Source: Typhlomys cinereus (taxonomy: Eukaryota; Chordata; Mammalia; Rodentia; Platacanthomyidae). From it: DNA of 64,000 nucleotides. Below, piece after piece: positions 1 to 11,175 of the stretch. The notes beneath the pieces are model-generated. The model was not told where the DNA came from and made no database searches. It saw only the letters and a list, made by a program, of their open reading frames with translations. A program made the position numbers and the translations under genes. The number at the start of each line of letters is the position of its first letter. Positions within the stretch are counted from its first letter, which is position 1. The stretch covers positions 1,773,939 through 1,837,938 of the forward strand of contig JALPQD010000295.1 of assembly GCA_023101885.1 (NCBI GenBank), given 5' to 3'.

Positions 1-744
1 CCTCCTTCTGGAGGTAATACCCCAACATCTGAAATTTCCCATCTCCACTAGCACCTGCTCCCCAGCCAGTCCTGGGGTGTTGCATCCTGAGGCTCTTTGG
101 AAGGGGGCATGGCAGGACCCTCAATTGGTAACTGGGTGGGTTTGACTATTCTTAACAGGAATGGCTTGGGGCAGGGCTGCATCTGCCTCTGGGGTGGAGG
201 CCACCCAGTTGTCCAAAGGAGACCCTCTGGGGACCCCATTAGAAGAAAGCCTGGGTTTGGGAGGATGAGTCACTTGAAAAAATTGCCAAGAGTCAGGATC
301 GCCATTGAGTCAGTGGCGTAGCTTTGCCGGGCTGTGGTGGGGACCAGAAAGACCACTAGGAGGGGTCCATCCATGCCCACACAACCTCAGGTCTCTCTGC
401 TCCCTCTCTAGAGGAAATCTACGGATGGGAAAGGCTGAGGTAGGGGGACCTGAGAGCTCAGAGTCAGTGTGGTGCTGAGTTTCCACCCAGGCATGGGAGG
501 CCCATGTGGTTTCCCTTAACTTGATGATGTTGTGTTTCAATGAATCCCAGTTCCTCTGGCAAATTAGGGTGGTGCCCTGTGGCCGAGCCACACCTCCAGC
601 TCTAGGCAGGAAACCCACCAGGGATACACCCCCTCTCCAAGCCTTATCTTCTCTCCAGGCCAGGCTCGAGAATGAATGTGTGTGAGTGGCTGCTGTGGAG
701 ACAGTGCAGGACAAGCACTCAGTACTCTCTTTCCTATGTTTCAG

Positions 745-2610
745 GCCTTTGCTAACCCTGAGGATGCCCTGAGAAACAGGTCCCCAGTACTGCCAGAGCG
801 AGCCCAATGTGGAGCGCTGTCTTAGGTGAATCCACTGAGATAGCCCTCAGGCTGTCTTCATGAACTTGTTACATTCATGTGGGAAAATATGTGATCCTGA
901 CTTGAACAAAGTTTGGGGCTCATGGTACCCCAGGGATGGAGACAGGAGGATCAGGAGTTCAAGGTCAATGTTGCAGTCTACCTGTATAGTTGCTGATAAA
1001 GGACCATCAAACAGCTTAATGGAACAAGGGGTTTATTTTTTCTTAAGATTGCTGGTGACAGTTCTTAGTCCAGCTTGAATGGAGAGTGTGCACCAACACC
1101 AGGACTGTGGGAACTAGGGGTGGGGGGAGCACCCCCAGAGAGGGAGGGGTTGTCTGTCACAGGGGTGCCTGGATCAGGGAGGCTGGGCCATGTGCTCAAG
1201 GGTAATACAGGAGAGAGGGTGGCACTCGGCTTTCAACAGATGCCGGTATATCACGGGCAGAGGTGACTGGAACAGGTGGTTCAATAGAGATTCACCGTGT
1301 TTTCCTTAGCCATTCACAATAATGTACACACTTGTGGTTTGAAGAATATGGCAGGGGTATGACATAGGAAGTGAATGTCCTGCTCTGCCCTTTCTCCAAG
1401 AATTATGGTAATACATTTTCCTTATGGACTCGATCCATCACCCATCCGTATATCCATCCATCATTTAATGAGCGTCTACTGTATGATAGGTGCCAGTCTG
1501 CACACCAACTGAACTTCAGCAGCTAAACCAGGACCCAGTGCAGATGACCCTGGACCACTCTCAACTCTTGGTATATATGGAGAGGTCTGATGCCTGAGAA
1601 GGACCAGGAGCCTCCAGGCAGGAGGATTGCATTGAGTCCCGGATGGTCTGCACTGCTGAGAGTGACCCATCTCCCAGCAGCCACCTGGAAGAGATTTTCC
1701 TTACAGGGCTCTCCAGGCCACTCACCCTCCTTAAACATTCAGAGGTGCACATAGCCCCAGACCAAAAGCCCAGTTGACTCTATACCCTTTTGCCTCTTCT
1801 GCAGAGCTCACCGGAATGACATGGAGACCATCTACCCCTTCCTCTTCCTGGGCCCACACCCTTTCATCACCTGGATGCACTTTCTCATCTTCCTCGCCAG
1901 ACGCATGTTGTACACCGTGACCTACCTGGGCAAGCTGCGGGCACCCATGCGCTAACTGGCTTATGTCCTGGCCCAGCTGCCCTGCCTCTCCATGGCTTTG
2001 CAGATCATCTGGGAGGTGGCCTGCCACCTGTGACGCCCGGGACACGTGGCTGACAGCTACCAGCTGAACTTGGGGACTCAGTGTCCTTTTTAGGACTGAG
2101 ACAACTTCTGGTCCGGGTCCCTGGCCACTCTGTGTGCATGTGCGTTACATGTGTGCCTGGATGAAGTGGCTGTTCAGAACGACTCACAGATGGTTTCAGG
2201 ACCTTTGTCCCCTGGACAGGAGGAAGTCACTTTGCCATCATGCAACACCATGAAGGTCTGAGACCCACCTGAGATTCTCGCCCTACCAAGGAGAGATGGA
2301 CCTGAACACCTATTTCTAGAAGATTCCACATGAGTCCCAGCCTTGGTCAGGGGGTCCTTGTGGCTGCCTCTGGTGAACACGAGGACTGTTCAGTGCTCTG
2401 TGCTGTGAATGCCTTGGTGGACCCTCCCAAGATTGGTACAGAGGCCTTGGACCCCTAAGCTGTCCCATTGAGCTGAGTGGCCACAGGCCCTTTGGAGTTG
2501 CCTCAGTGTCTGAGGTTGTCTCTGTGCAAATGTCCACTGCGTGGGGAGCTGTGAGTGTGGGGGGATGTCGCCGGGCTGAATCTTGGGTGGGTTTTGTTCA
2601 TTAAATAATG
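745..2610 (+). pseudogene. PTGES: PTGES copy A, exons 2-3, disabled
   Basis: Exon 2 lies at 745-825 and exon 3 starts at 1805. Both are recognised by near identity to copy B and by the known PTGES protein, a glutathione-dependent membrane enzyme that turns prostaglandin H2 into prostaglandin E2. The AG acceptors and the exon 2 GT donor survive. Exon 2 has lost 2 bp relative to copy B (81 versus 83 bp), which shifts the frame. Exon 3 lacks 21 bp (seven codons) near 1850 and has an in-frame TAA at 1953-1955. The codon before that TAA is CGC, the conserved catalytic arginine, and the family's normal TGA stop is kept at 2031-2033. The AATAAA of copy B reads AATAAT here, although an overlapping ATTAAA remains at 2600-2605. 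The lesions make this a pseudogene; exon 1 is outside the window. Confidence 0.9.
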
Positions 2611-2625
2611 TTCGATCTATGAAGC

Positions 2626-2690
2626 CTGGTGTTACCTTGAACTCCTGATCCTCTTGCTTCCTCCTCCCAAGTGCTGGCAGCCAGGATGCC
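2626..2690 (-). repeat. B1-like SINE fragment
   Basis: The stretch reads as the reverse complement of a B1 element (CTTGAACTCCTGATCCTCTT, then AAGTGCTGGC). The same fragment follows exon 3 in unit B at 36,094-36,150, so it predates the duplication. Confidence 0.55.
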
Positions 2691-3519
2691 CTGCCATGGC
2701 TTCCCTTCGCCTGTTGTTTCAGTGGGTAGTTTGGGCCGGGCTAGCCGGGTATATTCTTGGTAAAACCACACACAGGCACCTGTCTGGTTGCAAGTCACAC
2801 AGTCAGACCCAGCTAAGACAGCCGGCCACTCCCTTTTGCCTGGGGCCTCTGGGCACCTGGCCAACACTCCCACACACTGAGACATGCCCCCTCATACATT
2901 CTGTTCTTCACTGGGGTTCAATGTCGGCTCTGGAATCTGGGCTAATCAGACTCTTATCCCATACACTGTCACACATCCTTTATGCCCCTATGTGAGCTCT
3001 GCTCTGGGGTGGAGGGGTGTTTCTAGAATTCCCCCTACCCCTGCTTACCACAGGGGGCTCTGCTGTGTGCTGACGAGTGGATGTGCTGCCCCCTGGTGGC
3101 AACATGAAGCCTCACTCCAGAGTGATCCCTTTCCATCTGGGGCAGGGCCAGGAAAGACAAGGAGGGGTTGCCAAAGCAACCTGCTGAGAATCTGCAGGCA
3201 GCCCTGAGTGAGGGGCTGTGTTATGTGTGGGGAGCTCATGGCTTGTGACCCATGGGTGAAGCCTGTACAGGGGGGCGCCCCTCCCCAACTACATCTGGGC
3301 AAAATCTGATCAGCGATTTCCCTTGGAGACACAGCAGAGTGAGGATCCCTGCTGGGATCTTCAGGTGTCTGTACTCCAGGGACAGGAGAGGATGAAGTAG
3401 TCCATGTAGTTTCTGTCTATCAGTTCACTGTACCCACCTGGAAGAAAGACACATTCCTGTCCAGCTGCACCCACCCCTGGCCAGCATCAGCTCTTCATCT
3501 GACCTTGTCAAGTGTTATA

Positions 3520-4137
3520 GTCGCATTTTGCTGTCAACTTGACAGTTGCAGACTGTTTGGGGGCAGTTGTGAAAGGTTAATGGTTAGAATGGCCCCTGAA
3601 CAAGTCTGCAGGTACTTGACTGATTGCTGTGGAGAACCCAGCCCATAGTGGGTGGTGCTTTCTCGTGGTAGACCCTATAATAGGAGGTACATGGAGGAGA
3701 GCCTTGCTCTTCTCATATCAGGTTCACTACGCATGAACATTGTTCACCTTTAGAGCTTCTGCCTTCTTGGTTGCTGCTGCTGCTGCCTCCCTCTCTGGCT
3801 GCCTCCCTCCCTGGCTGACTTTTCCATCACGTTGTTGCTGTTGCCTTTGGAGCCTGGTCTCTAGGCCTTGTTGCTGTTAGCCATTCATCACCGACATTGG
3901 ATCCCAGCTGTTCTTTGTCGATGTCGGAACCCAGCATCTTCAATCCTCCAGAGGAGCAAAGGCTTGAGACCTTCTCGGGATTTTTTGGCTTTGTGGAACA
4001 TTCCAGCTAGCAAAAAGGCTGCTGCCAGTGTCCACCTTGAAGGACGCTTTTTTTTTATTGTGAGTTATTTTTTAATAAACTGATTGATGTATACTACAGT
4101 CTATAGATTCTGTTTCTTCAGAGAACCCTGACTAATA
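3520..4137 (+). repeat. Interspersed repeat of unknown family, shared by units A and B
   Basis: The block starts near a GTCAACTTGACAG motif and ends at CAGAGAACCCTGACTAATAC, an ending typical of an old rodent medium-reiterated repeat. An aligned copy lies at 36,978-37,625 in unit B. It carries short (GCT)n and CTGCCTCCCT runs. No coding content was seen; the family name is not known to me. Confidence 0.5.
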
Positions 4138-4593
4138 CAGATTGTCTGAGCCATAGCAGCCATCCCCAAAGGCTGATGAGCACCTTCTTTCCTCGCTGTT
4201 CCCTCTTCTCCTCTCTTTCTGCCATGTGTTAGATACAACTCAATGGTTGAGGTTCAAACTTTAGGCACAATTGCAAAGAAGTAGTAGTTGAATTTTGCAG
4301 TGTAGCAACGATCCCATCAGACATGACACTACCTGAGGGACATATGAGACAGGTGTAGACATGAGAGGGAGAGTCTCTAAATGCTACAATCTGCCCTGTG
4401 GTGGGTCACGTGTACCCTGCCAAATGCTCAAACACTAGTTAGTACAGACCTCCTAGAGATGACCCATATAGGGAGGTGTGGGAGATGGAGGAAAACTGGC
4501 AGTAGAGGAGAGAGGAAGGGTGGGAAAGGATGCAGTAAGTAACAGGCCACAAAAAACATAAATTCGTGGGTAATACAGTGTAAGAATAAATGA

Positions 4594-4893
4594 AGCTGTG
4601 CTGGAGAGACAGTTCAGGGGTTAAGGCTCTGTCTTGCAAGCAGAACATCCTGAGTTTGGATCCCAGACCCCAAATAAAAATGCCAAGTGGAAATGGCAGT
4701 CTCCTGTATTTCTGGCCCTTATGGGCAGAACCTGGGAAATCCCAGAGCAAAGGAAGAATGAGGTAGGAGCAGTCCAAGATGATTCTGAAGTCACCCTTGA
4801 TCCTCCACAGTGATGTATAGCTCTCTCCCTCTATTTCTCTTTCATTTTCTCTGTCTCACACACGAACACATGAAATAAATAAAGTTTAAAAAC
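4594..4893 (+). mobile_element. Dimeric tRNA-derived SINE (IDL-Geo-like), A copy
   Basis: It opens with GCTGGAGAGACAGTTCAGGG and TTAAGGCTCTG, the tRNA-like left half, continues with the GCCTGGGAAATCCCAGAGCAA right half, and ends in a CT/CA stretch and ATGAAATAAATAAAG. The copy at 38,102-38,395 sits at the same place in unit B. Confidence 0.8.
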
Positions 4894-5350
4894 TTAAGAA
4901 TGTACTTAATATATTTAAAAAGATTATTAGCTAACTTTACATTTTAAAAGCATGTTTTTTAAGTGAATGCTTAAGTTTGGCCCTAAGCAAGCTTGCAGGA
5001 GATTGGCTAGTTGATGGTGGGTTGGGAACGAGGCCCAGCCAATGGTGGGTGGTTCTAGTCCCTGGACAGACAAAGGGAGGAACCTGGTTAGGGAAGGTGG
5101 CATCCTTCAATATACTTGGCCAGACGCTGTCCTCTCAGCTGTCCTGTGGAGATGGTGTGGCCAGCTCCCTCATCCTGGTGTTGGCCTACTCTCCTGCCAA
5201 GCTGGACAAGGTACTGTAACCAAGAAGCTTAAGCCAGAATGAAGTCCATTGTCCCCTTAAGCCTTGTGGTCGTGAAGTTATGGGCAACATGTGGGCCAAC
5301 TAGAATTTGGGAAGTCACCCCTTCAGTGTCTCCACTGTCGACCCAGAATC

Positions 5351-5859
5351 AATTAGCCGAACTCCTTGATCCTTTCATAAATGAAGCAAGAAAGGAAGAC
5401 GGACAAGAAAACATTTGGGACAAGTGGGTGTCCCAGGGGGCTGAGATGTCAGCATCAGAGACAGCGACCCCGATCCTTCCCATTGGAGACCTAGGGTCCC
5501 GTGACTCCTGAGCTTGCAGGATGTGAGCACCAGAGGGCAGCAGTGAGCCGAGGCACCAAGGACCAGACCTAGAGGCTGCTTGTTTGGAAAACAATGAAAA
5601 ACAGAAAAAGTTCAGGTCCCCTGGGTTTTAAATGTCCATCTTCTTCCATTCCTCTCTCAGTGCTATATGCAGGAGAGATTTTGGGGATATATGGCATTTG
5701 CATTCTCTTTTTCTTTTCTTTTTTTTCTGGGGGGGGGGGTTGCCCCATGGGTGAGCATTCAACTGCAAGGTTCCTTCTTGGCCCTCTCTATTTTGATATG
5801 GTAGGTCAAAGTCACACGGTTTATTTCTTCAAATATTTTTTTTTTGGCATTTGCCCATT
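5351..5859. other. No gene recognised
   Basis: This lies just beyond the end of duplication unit A. It is unique-looking sequence with a T-rich then G-run stretch at 5,700-5,740. Several short open frames exist but none resembles a known protein. Confidence 0.5.
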
Positions 5860-6040
5860 GTGGCACTACACATGTGGAGTCCATGAGTTGGTTTCTAGCT
5901 TGTGCCCCTCATGGATTCCATGCCTGGAGTTCATGAGTTCTCAGGGGTGCCTAGCCCCTCATGGGACTCTACACGTGGAGTCTATGAGTTCTGTTCTCTC
6001 TTCTAATAAAATCTACCTTAATCCTTGTGATAGTTAATCC
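5860..6040 (+). mobile_element. LTR-like fragment ending in AATAAAATCTACCTTAATCC
   Basis: Repeated 'catgagttc / ccatg' phrases lead to TTCTAATAAAATCTACCTTA, containing a polyadenylation signal. The same 3' end recurs near 20,740, 21,905, 23,605 and 23,955 and, inverted, in 30,520-30,780. That pattern fits the R-U5 end of one LTR family. Confidence 0.45.
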
Positions 6041-6044
6041 TGGT

Positions 6045-6388
6045 TGTCCACTTGACCACACCTGGCATTAACTAGGATCAGCTGAGACCACCTCAAGAGT
6101 TTGTCTAGGTCACAGATTTACAGTACACAGTCCAGTCCTAAATCCAATCAGAACCTCCCAGGAGTGGACCAGATGAAAGGAACCACAGTACAGAAAAATT
6201 GGAAGAGAGACTCCAGGATGTCTGCTGTGATTTAGCTGCCTCCAGCTTCAGCCACCAGCCATTTTGCCTACACCGAGAAAGACTGTTTCTCCCCTCTGGA
6301 ACCATAAGCTGAAGAAATCTCCCTTTCTCCTTTAAGTTGTTTGACTTTGGGTGTTCTCTCACAGCAACAGTTAAAAGTAACCATTACA
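6045..6388 (+). repeat. Old rodent interspersed repeat (RMER-like)
   Basis: It begins GTTAATCCTGGTTGTCCACT and ends ACAGCAACAGTTAAAAGTAACC. This end resembles the CAGCAACAG-AAAGTAACTAA end of rodent medium-reiterated repeats and also resembles the end of the block at 13,630-13,985. The family call is from memory. Confidence 0.4.
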
Positions 6389-6598
6389 GGGGCTGGAGAG
6401 GTGGCTCAGGGGTTAAGCCTCTGCCTTGCAGGCAGAAGGTCCTGAGTTCAGATACTAGACCCCACGTATAGACACCGTGCAGAAGCAGGGGAAGCCTGCG
6501 TTTCTGGTTATGGTAGGGCGGAGCCTGTGAATCCAGGGACAGAGTAAACAAGAAGGAGATGGAGGTGGTCCATGGTAGTTCCCGAATTCGTCCGTGGT

Positions 6599-6652
<54 letters not shown>

Positions 6653-6712
6653 TGCATGCGCACATACATACACACAGGCGCACACTCATATATGAAGAAT
6701 TGAATAAAAAAA
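6389..6712 (+). mobile_element. Dimeric SINE (IDL-Geo-like) with (CA)n tail
   Basis: The tRNA-like left half has A-box-like TGGCTCAGGGGTTAAG and B-box-like GAGTTCAGATAC. The right half contains GGCGGAGCCTGTGAATCCAG. It ends in about 48 bp of (CA)n, a short mixed tract and an A-run. Imperfect flanking repeats, GTAACCATTACA on the left and GGAACCATTCCA on the right, suggest a target duplication. Confidence 0.85.
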
Positions 6713-8225
6713 AGGAACCATTCCAATCCTCAAAAAAACATACTGTATTTTGTTTGTGACAGGGTCTGTCATGTCTCAAGCTTCCTAGGCTGACCTTAAG
6801 CATCTGATTTTCTTGGCTCCGCCTCCTGAAAGCTGATGTTACAGGCAGACACCATGATGCCCGGTTTGTGTGGTATTGAGGGTAGATCCCAGTGCTTCAT
6901 ATGTGCTAGAGAAGCACACTGCCAACTGATTTACATCCCCAGCCCTCAGTTTAGAATGCTTGTATGTGTAGGTATGTTGTGTGCACGAGCATCATATGTA
7001 TGTGTTATATGTGTGCACACGTGGATGCCAGAGGCTGATATGAGGATCTCCCTCACTTGCTCTCTCTCTCTCCATCTTAACTTTTCAACTAATTGGCCAG
7101 CAAGCTCCTGGGGTCCTCTCATCTCCACCTGCCTTCAGTGCTGGTTTCCAGATGCACTTGCCTTTTTACCTGGCCCTGGAATCTACTCACCAATCCACTG
7201 TAAGCATTTTATCTGCTCACCCATCAACTCTGAACTTACCTTTTATTTATTTATTTATTTATTTTTTGCATTATGATAGTATAAAAGGAATAGGCCTGCG
7301 GTAGAAATCATACTCAAATGTTGAATGTTGGTCTTTTTCTATGCACAAGTTCAACAGTGCTGCGTGGTGATGGCAGATCCCAGGCAGCCTCGAGATCACC
7401 AGAGGAAGCAGCTGAGGCCCTGCAGTTGTTGTGTGGCTAAGTTGTGGTACTCAGCAGGCCCAAGGACCAATTGCATGTTCTACCTACGGTAGTATTACTA
7501 TTTAGGATGGAACACTTGGACACCATCATAATTTGGGAACCTTCTGTCAGTTCCATAGACAGTGGCCACTGTGGAGGTTGAAAATCTCCAGAACAAGCTT
7601 CCTGTCCTTTGGACTTGTCCACATCCTCTGGCCTTTTGATGGGGTTCTTCTGCCTGCCCCAGAACCAGTCACATTCTGGGAGGCCAAGAGCCAGTCTGGG
7701 GAATAACTGAGCTGAAACTGCTCATGTCATCTTTGGCCAATGTTTGTTTGTTTATTTTATTAAGCCTCAGTTGTCACTGATGAATTCTACACTGACAGTG
7801 GTTAACCCAAGCTGGCCTCACTTCCTGTCAGACTCCTCCTGCTCTTTCTGCTCCAAATGCTCCCAATGATCCCAGTTCTCGGTGCTGCCAGTTTCCCAGT
7901 GCTCACAGTGTTCCCCCAGTGCTCCTGACTCACTAGGCAGAAGACAATTCAGGAGGAAAACATGCTTACAAGTCTGGTCCAGGATCAGAAGACATTGATG
8001 GGTTTGTACTCACAGTGACATCAGCTTTTGAGGTGAATGAGAGTGGGGTAGCCAGGTTGGCGTGACCTGGAGTCTCTTCTGGGCAACCAGGAGATGGTCA
8101 GGTAACCCACGTGTCAAGTTGAGGTCGGGGGCATTGCAGAAGAAGGACTCAAGTCCAGACAGGTGTCCTGAGGCTCCTGTCCTCTACACAGCAGGGAACT
8201 GAGCAGGAACATCTGACTTCATCTC
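6713..8225. other. No gene recognised; repeat remnants
   Basis: Holds B1-like reverse fragments near 6,760-6,930, a (TTTA)n stretch around 7,238-7,265, and otherwise unique-looking sequence. A tandem-like GTGCTCC/AATGCTCCC cluster occurs at 7,850-7,930. No open frame looks like a conserved protein. Confidence 0.5.
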
Positions 8226-8229
8226 CTTT

Positions 8230-8230
<1 letters not shown>

Positions 8231-8281
<51 letters not shown>

Positions 8282-8294
8282 GAGAAAGAGAGAG
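8231..8294 (+). repeat. (GA)n microsatellite
   Basis: About 64 bp of nearly pure GA dinucleotides, broken by single GGA steps. Confidence 0.95.
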
Positions 8295-8296
8295 GC

Positions 8297-8395
8297 AATA
8301 TATAAGGGGCCAGTGAGACTGCTGAGCATGTTAAGGCACCTGCTCACAACCTGCAGTCTGATTTGATCTCCAGAAGACCACATGGTAGAAAGAAT
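8297..8395 (+). mobile_element. Old tRNA-derived SINE (B2/ID-like)
   Basis: GGGGCCAGTGAGACTGCTGA with a following GATCTCCAGAAGACCACATGG resembles the tRNA-derived head of B2-type elements. It is diverged and short, and lacks the Geo-type right half. Confidence 0.45.
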
Positions 8396-8984
8396 CAACT
8401 TCAAAAGTTGTCCCCCTCCCTCTCAGCCTATCTGCCCCAAGGCCAATGAAATTACCACATATGACCACAGGATGGCAGCAGCACACCAAGTTAGGAATAG
8501 GTACCCTCCAGGTAGAGATGCCCAAGGGTTGCTGCAGGAAACTGATTTCTGCCAGACAGAAGCAGTGGCAGAGAATTTTGACAGCATGAGTGACAGATCG
8601 TGATGGGAAACAGCAGACAGGTAACAAAAAGACCTCCAGTTGTAGCACCATTCACAGATGTCCATAAGCGACCAATTTTTTCTCGTCTGAAAAATGCCCC
8701 CAAATTACACTAGATATAAACAAGGCTTCTGGGAAATTCCAGGTCCTATCCTGGTATCTGATACATTCCATACCCACTTCTGAATGACTGGCTGGTATGT
8801 GAGCCCCTGGCATGTGGCTGGAAGGGTGAAGGGTCATCTAAGGTGTGCACAAGCTGACGTGCCTGGGCTTGGGTGCAAAACCTGATCTCCAGGTTACATC
8901 CAGGATCCAGGGTATATCAAGAGCCCAGGGTTACATCTTGACTATGTGACCCTAAACAACCAACTCCTCAACGTTTTATTTTCT

Positions 8985-8998
8985 TCACATGTGTATGC

Positions 8999-9056
<58 letters not shown>

Positions 9057-9270
9057 CAGAGGGCACCGTGTGCCTGTGGAGGACCAGGGTGATTCATCCT
9101 GGATGGCTTCTACCTCTTCATTCAGCTCTGGAATTTGCCAAGCACCAACTTTCAGGGCCAGAAAGGCCACTGCCATTTCTGTCTGACTATTTTTATATGA
9201 GACATGGGATCTGAACTCAGGTCTTTCTGGTCATGAGTCAGAATCTGAACCCCTCAGCCATCTGTCCAAC
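8985..9270 (-). mobile_element. Dimeric SINE (IDL-Geo-like), minus strand, with (GT)n tail
   Basis: On the minus strand it runs from the tRNA-like head at 9,270 to a tail at 9,003-9,053 that is a pure (GT)n/(CA)n microsatellite. Its head end lies only about 10 bp from the target duplication of the RBBP6 retrocopy. Confidence 0.75.
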
Positions 9271-9280
9271 CTCCCAATTT

Positions 9281-9295
9281 CCAATTTTATTTATT
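9281..9295. repeat. Left target-site duplication of the RBBP6 retrocopy
   Basis: CCAATTTTATTTATT occurs here and again at 12,194-12,208, bracketing the retrocopy. It is the footprint of L1-driven retrotransposition. Confidence 0.75.
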
Positions 9296-10803
9296 TATTT
9301 ATTTCTAAAAGAATGTTAACTTTATTTATGAACATGTGATTTGTGTTATACACATGCTAATAAACAAAAGGAAATAATTGTTTTCAAGAAATAAAACTTT
9401 ATCTGAATTAGTTTAAATACTATATAAAGATGTACTTTATACAAAATGTGTTACATTTACTACTACAGTCACCAGGATAGTTAATCTACTTTGTGCTAGC
9501 ATTTGGATACATAAAAATCAGTTTTAAACCAATTACCAGCAAAACAGAAACTTGGACAATTTTTACAGCATTGTGCTTAAAAAAAAAAAAAAACATATAT
9601 TCAAAAGTGGGGAGGGAGGGAGGACCCGAACACTAAGATTTGATCTTTGAATCACTCTATTTAGTTGCACAAGAACTAAGGCCATACCTTAGAGAACAAG
9701 TCCAAAGTTCAGATTTCTATGTTACCATGTTTTAAGATTCATTGCTCCAAGGTTAGTGAGAAGCTTCATACATAAGAGAGCAGTAGTACTTAAAGTATAA
9801 AGTGAAATAGCAGGCAATACCCTTGAACTCTAGATGAAGACTTCAGATCTGTGTGTACAATAGTAAGCCTGAGCAGTAAAATGTTTAGAGAACCATCAAG
9901 TTTGCAGAACCCAAATAAGAGGACCTGTGTTCTGAAGCAGATGCTTCACCAACAATTTAAGAGTTAAGATCTCAAAGTCAGTCATACTTAGGGTTAATCT
10001 ATAATTGTAAAAGATGTCATCCTCATAAGGGAGTTTACTCTTCACTAAGATACAGCTTTCAAGTCTAATTAGTGCAGCAGCATTTTAGCATCTTGTAAGA
10101 AAGGAAAGACTTTCATTTGAATTGTTAGATCATGTAAGACCTTGTGTTAATGAAATTAAGATTCTAAACTATATAAAAATCAAAGTTATGAGAAATCGAT
10201 GCACTCGGAGTAGGGAAAGTACAATTTCAGTTTCCCTACATAGTACAGCCGAAAACAAAAGCTGGCAAATAAAGCAAACTGATTAATAAAGCTGTATCAA
10301 TGGTCTCTAAAAAGCTCTTTTCTATACCATGTTTGAGCTTGGAGAAAATATCAAGTTAGAATGTAAGGTCTGCAAGTTGCATTTTGAAAGCCATCCATCT
10401 GGCAAGAAAAAAAAACTAACAAAAGCTAAAGTGATACAACGTGAAAATGGCAAAATATACACTCCAAACATTTTTTATTGCAAGAAAACAAAAAGCACAA
10501 AACAGCCTGTACATACATACAAAATACTAACTACAGACAGACAGATGTAGAACATGTTATCATGTTCATTAGTGTAAAACCTACACGATCTAAAAAGGCT
10601 CATACATTACTGTACAACACAGTGTCATACAGGAGAACACTATCATATGCAATAGAAACAGTGTCATGGGCACAAACTACCCATTTTCACAGAATAACTG
10701 CGAAGTATTTCCACATGTATCCATATCGACTGAGCTGTCATCAGAATTACAATTTATTACAGTAATGTACTATAATCAGTTGGATATTGACTTCTAAAAT
10801 TAT

Positions 10804-11175
10804 TTACTTCACTGCATTATAAAGGTAAAAGCAACTGTGTAGAAAAAAAAAGTGAGATTGTGTTTTTACATACTGCTTTTGTAGTTCCATCACTGGCTCA
10901 GTTCGACTTATAACATATGTCTTGCTTGTAGACTTAACACCTCCGATAGGAATTCTTCTAACAATTACAGATGAATTTTTGGGAATCAGAGCATTATCAT
11001 CAGTATATTCTTCCTTCGTCTGCGCGTTGGTGATCTGCAGGTCGCAGTCGGCGGCTTTCAGCTTCTCCCTCCCCATGATCTGCTTCTTGAGGTCGCAGAG
11101 GGAGATGTGCAGCCCATCGAAGGTGACCGTGTCGTAGTTGAGCTTGGAGGAAAACTTATAGTGCACACAGGACAT
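10804..11175 (-). CDS. RBBP6: DWNN-domain ORF of the RBBP6 retrocopy (123 codons)
   Basis: Residues 1-96 (MSCVHYKFSSKLNYD through ISRTEPVM) match the DWNN ubiquitin-like domain of RBBP6 without a stop or frameshift, including the GREKLKAADCDLQITNAQ and VIVRRIPIGG segments. From residue 97 the frame differs from the tail I remember for the 118-residue short isoform. Reading one base ahead gives a tail beginning G-T-T-K-A-V-C-K-N, so a single G after GTGATG seems to have been lost. The new tail runs 27 residues and ends in an aromatic/Leu-rich stretch. The domain could fold if expressed. The start is the family's normal start. An expressed retrogene remains possible; a recent processed pseudogene is more likely. 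Confidence 0.7.
   Translation of the reverse strand: MSCVHYKFSSKLNYDTVTFDGLHISLCDLKKQIMGREKLKAADCDLQITNAQTKEEYTDDNALIPKNSSVIVRRIPIGGVKSTSKTYVISRTEPVMELQKQYVKTQSHFFFLHSCFYLYNAVK

Larger units (their letters stand above)
1..5350 (+). repeat. Segmental duplication unit A (PTGES-containing, cut by window start)
   Basis: This stretch matches 32,690-38,846 in the same orientation, base by base through PTGES intron 1, exon 2, intron 2, exon 3 and about 2.7 kb of 3' flank, including a shared SINE (4,594 versus 38,102) and a shared long interspersed repeat (3,520 versus 36,978). Clear similarity stops near 5,350, after GACCCAGAATCA, while unit B continues with different sequence. Exon 1 of this copy would lie left of the window. 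Unit B is about 0.8 kb longer, mostly because of transposable elements in its intron 2. Confidence 0.9.
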
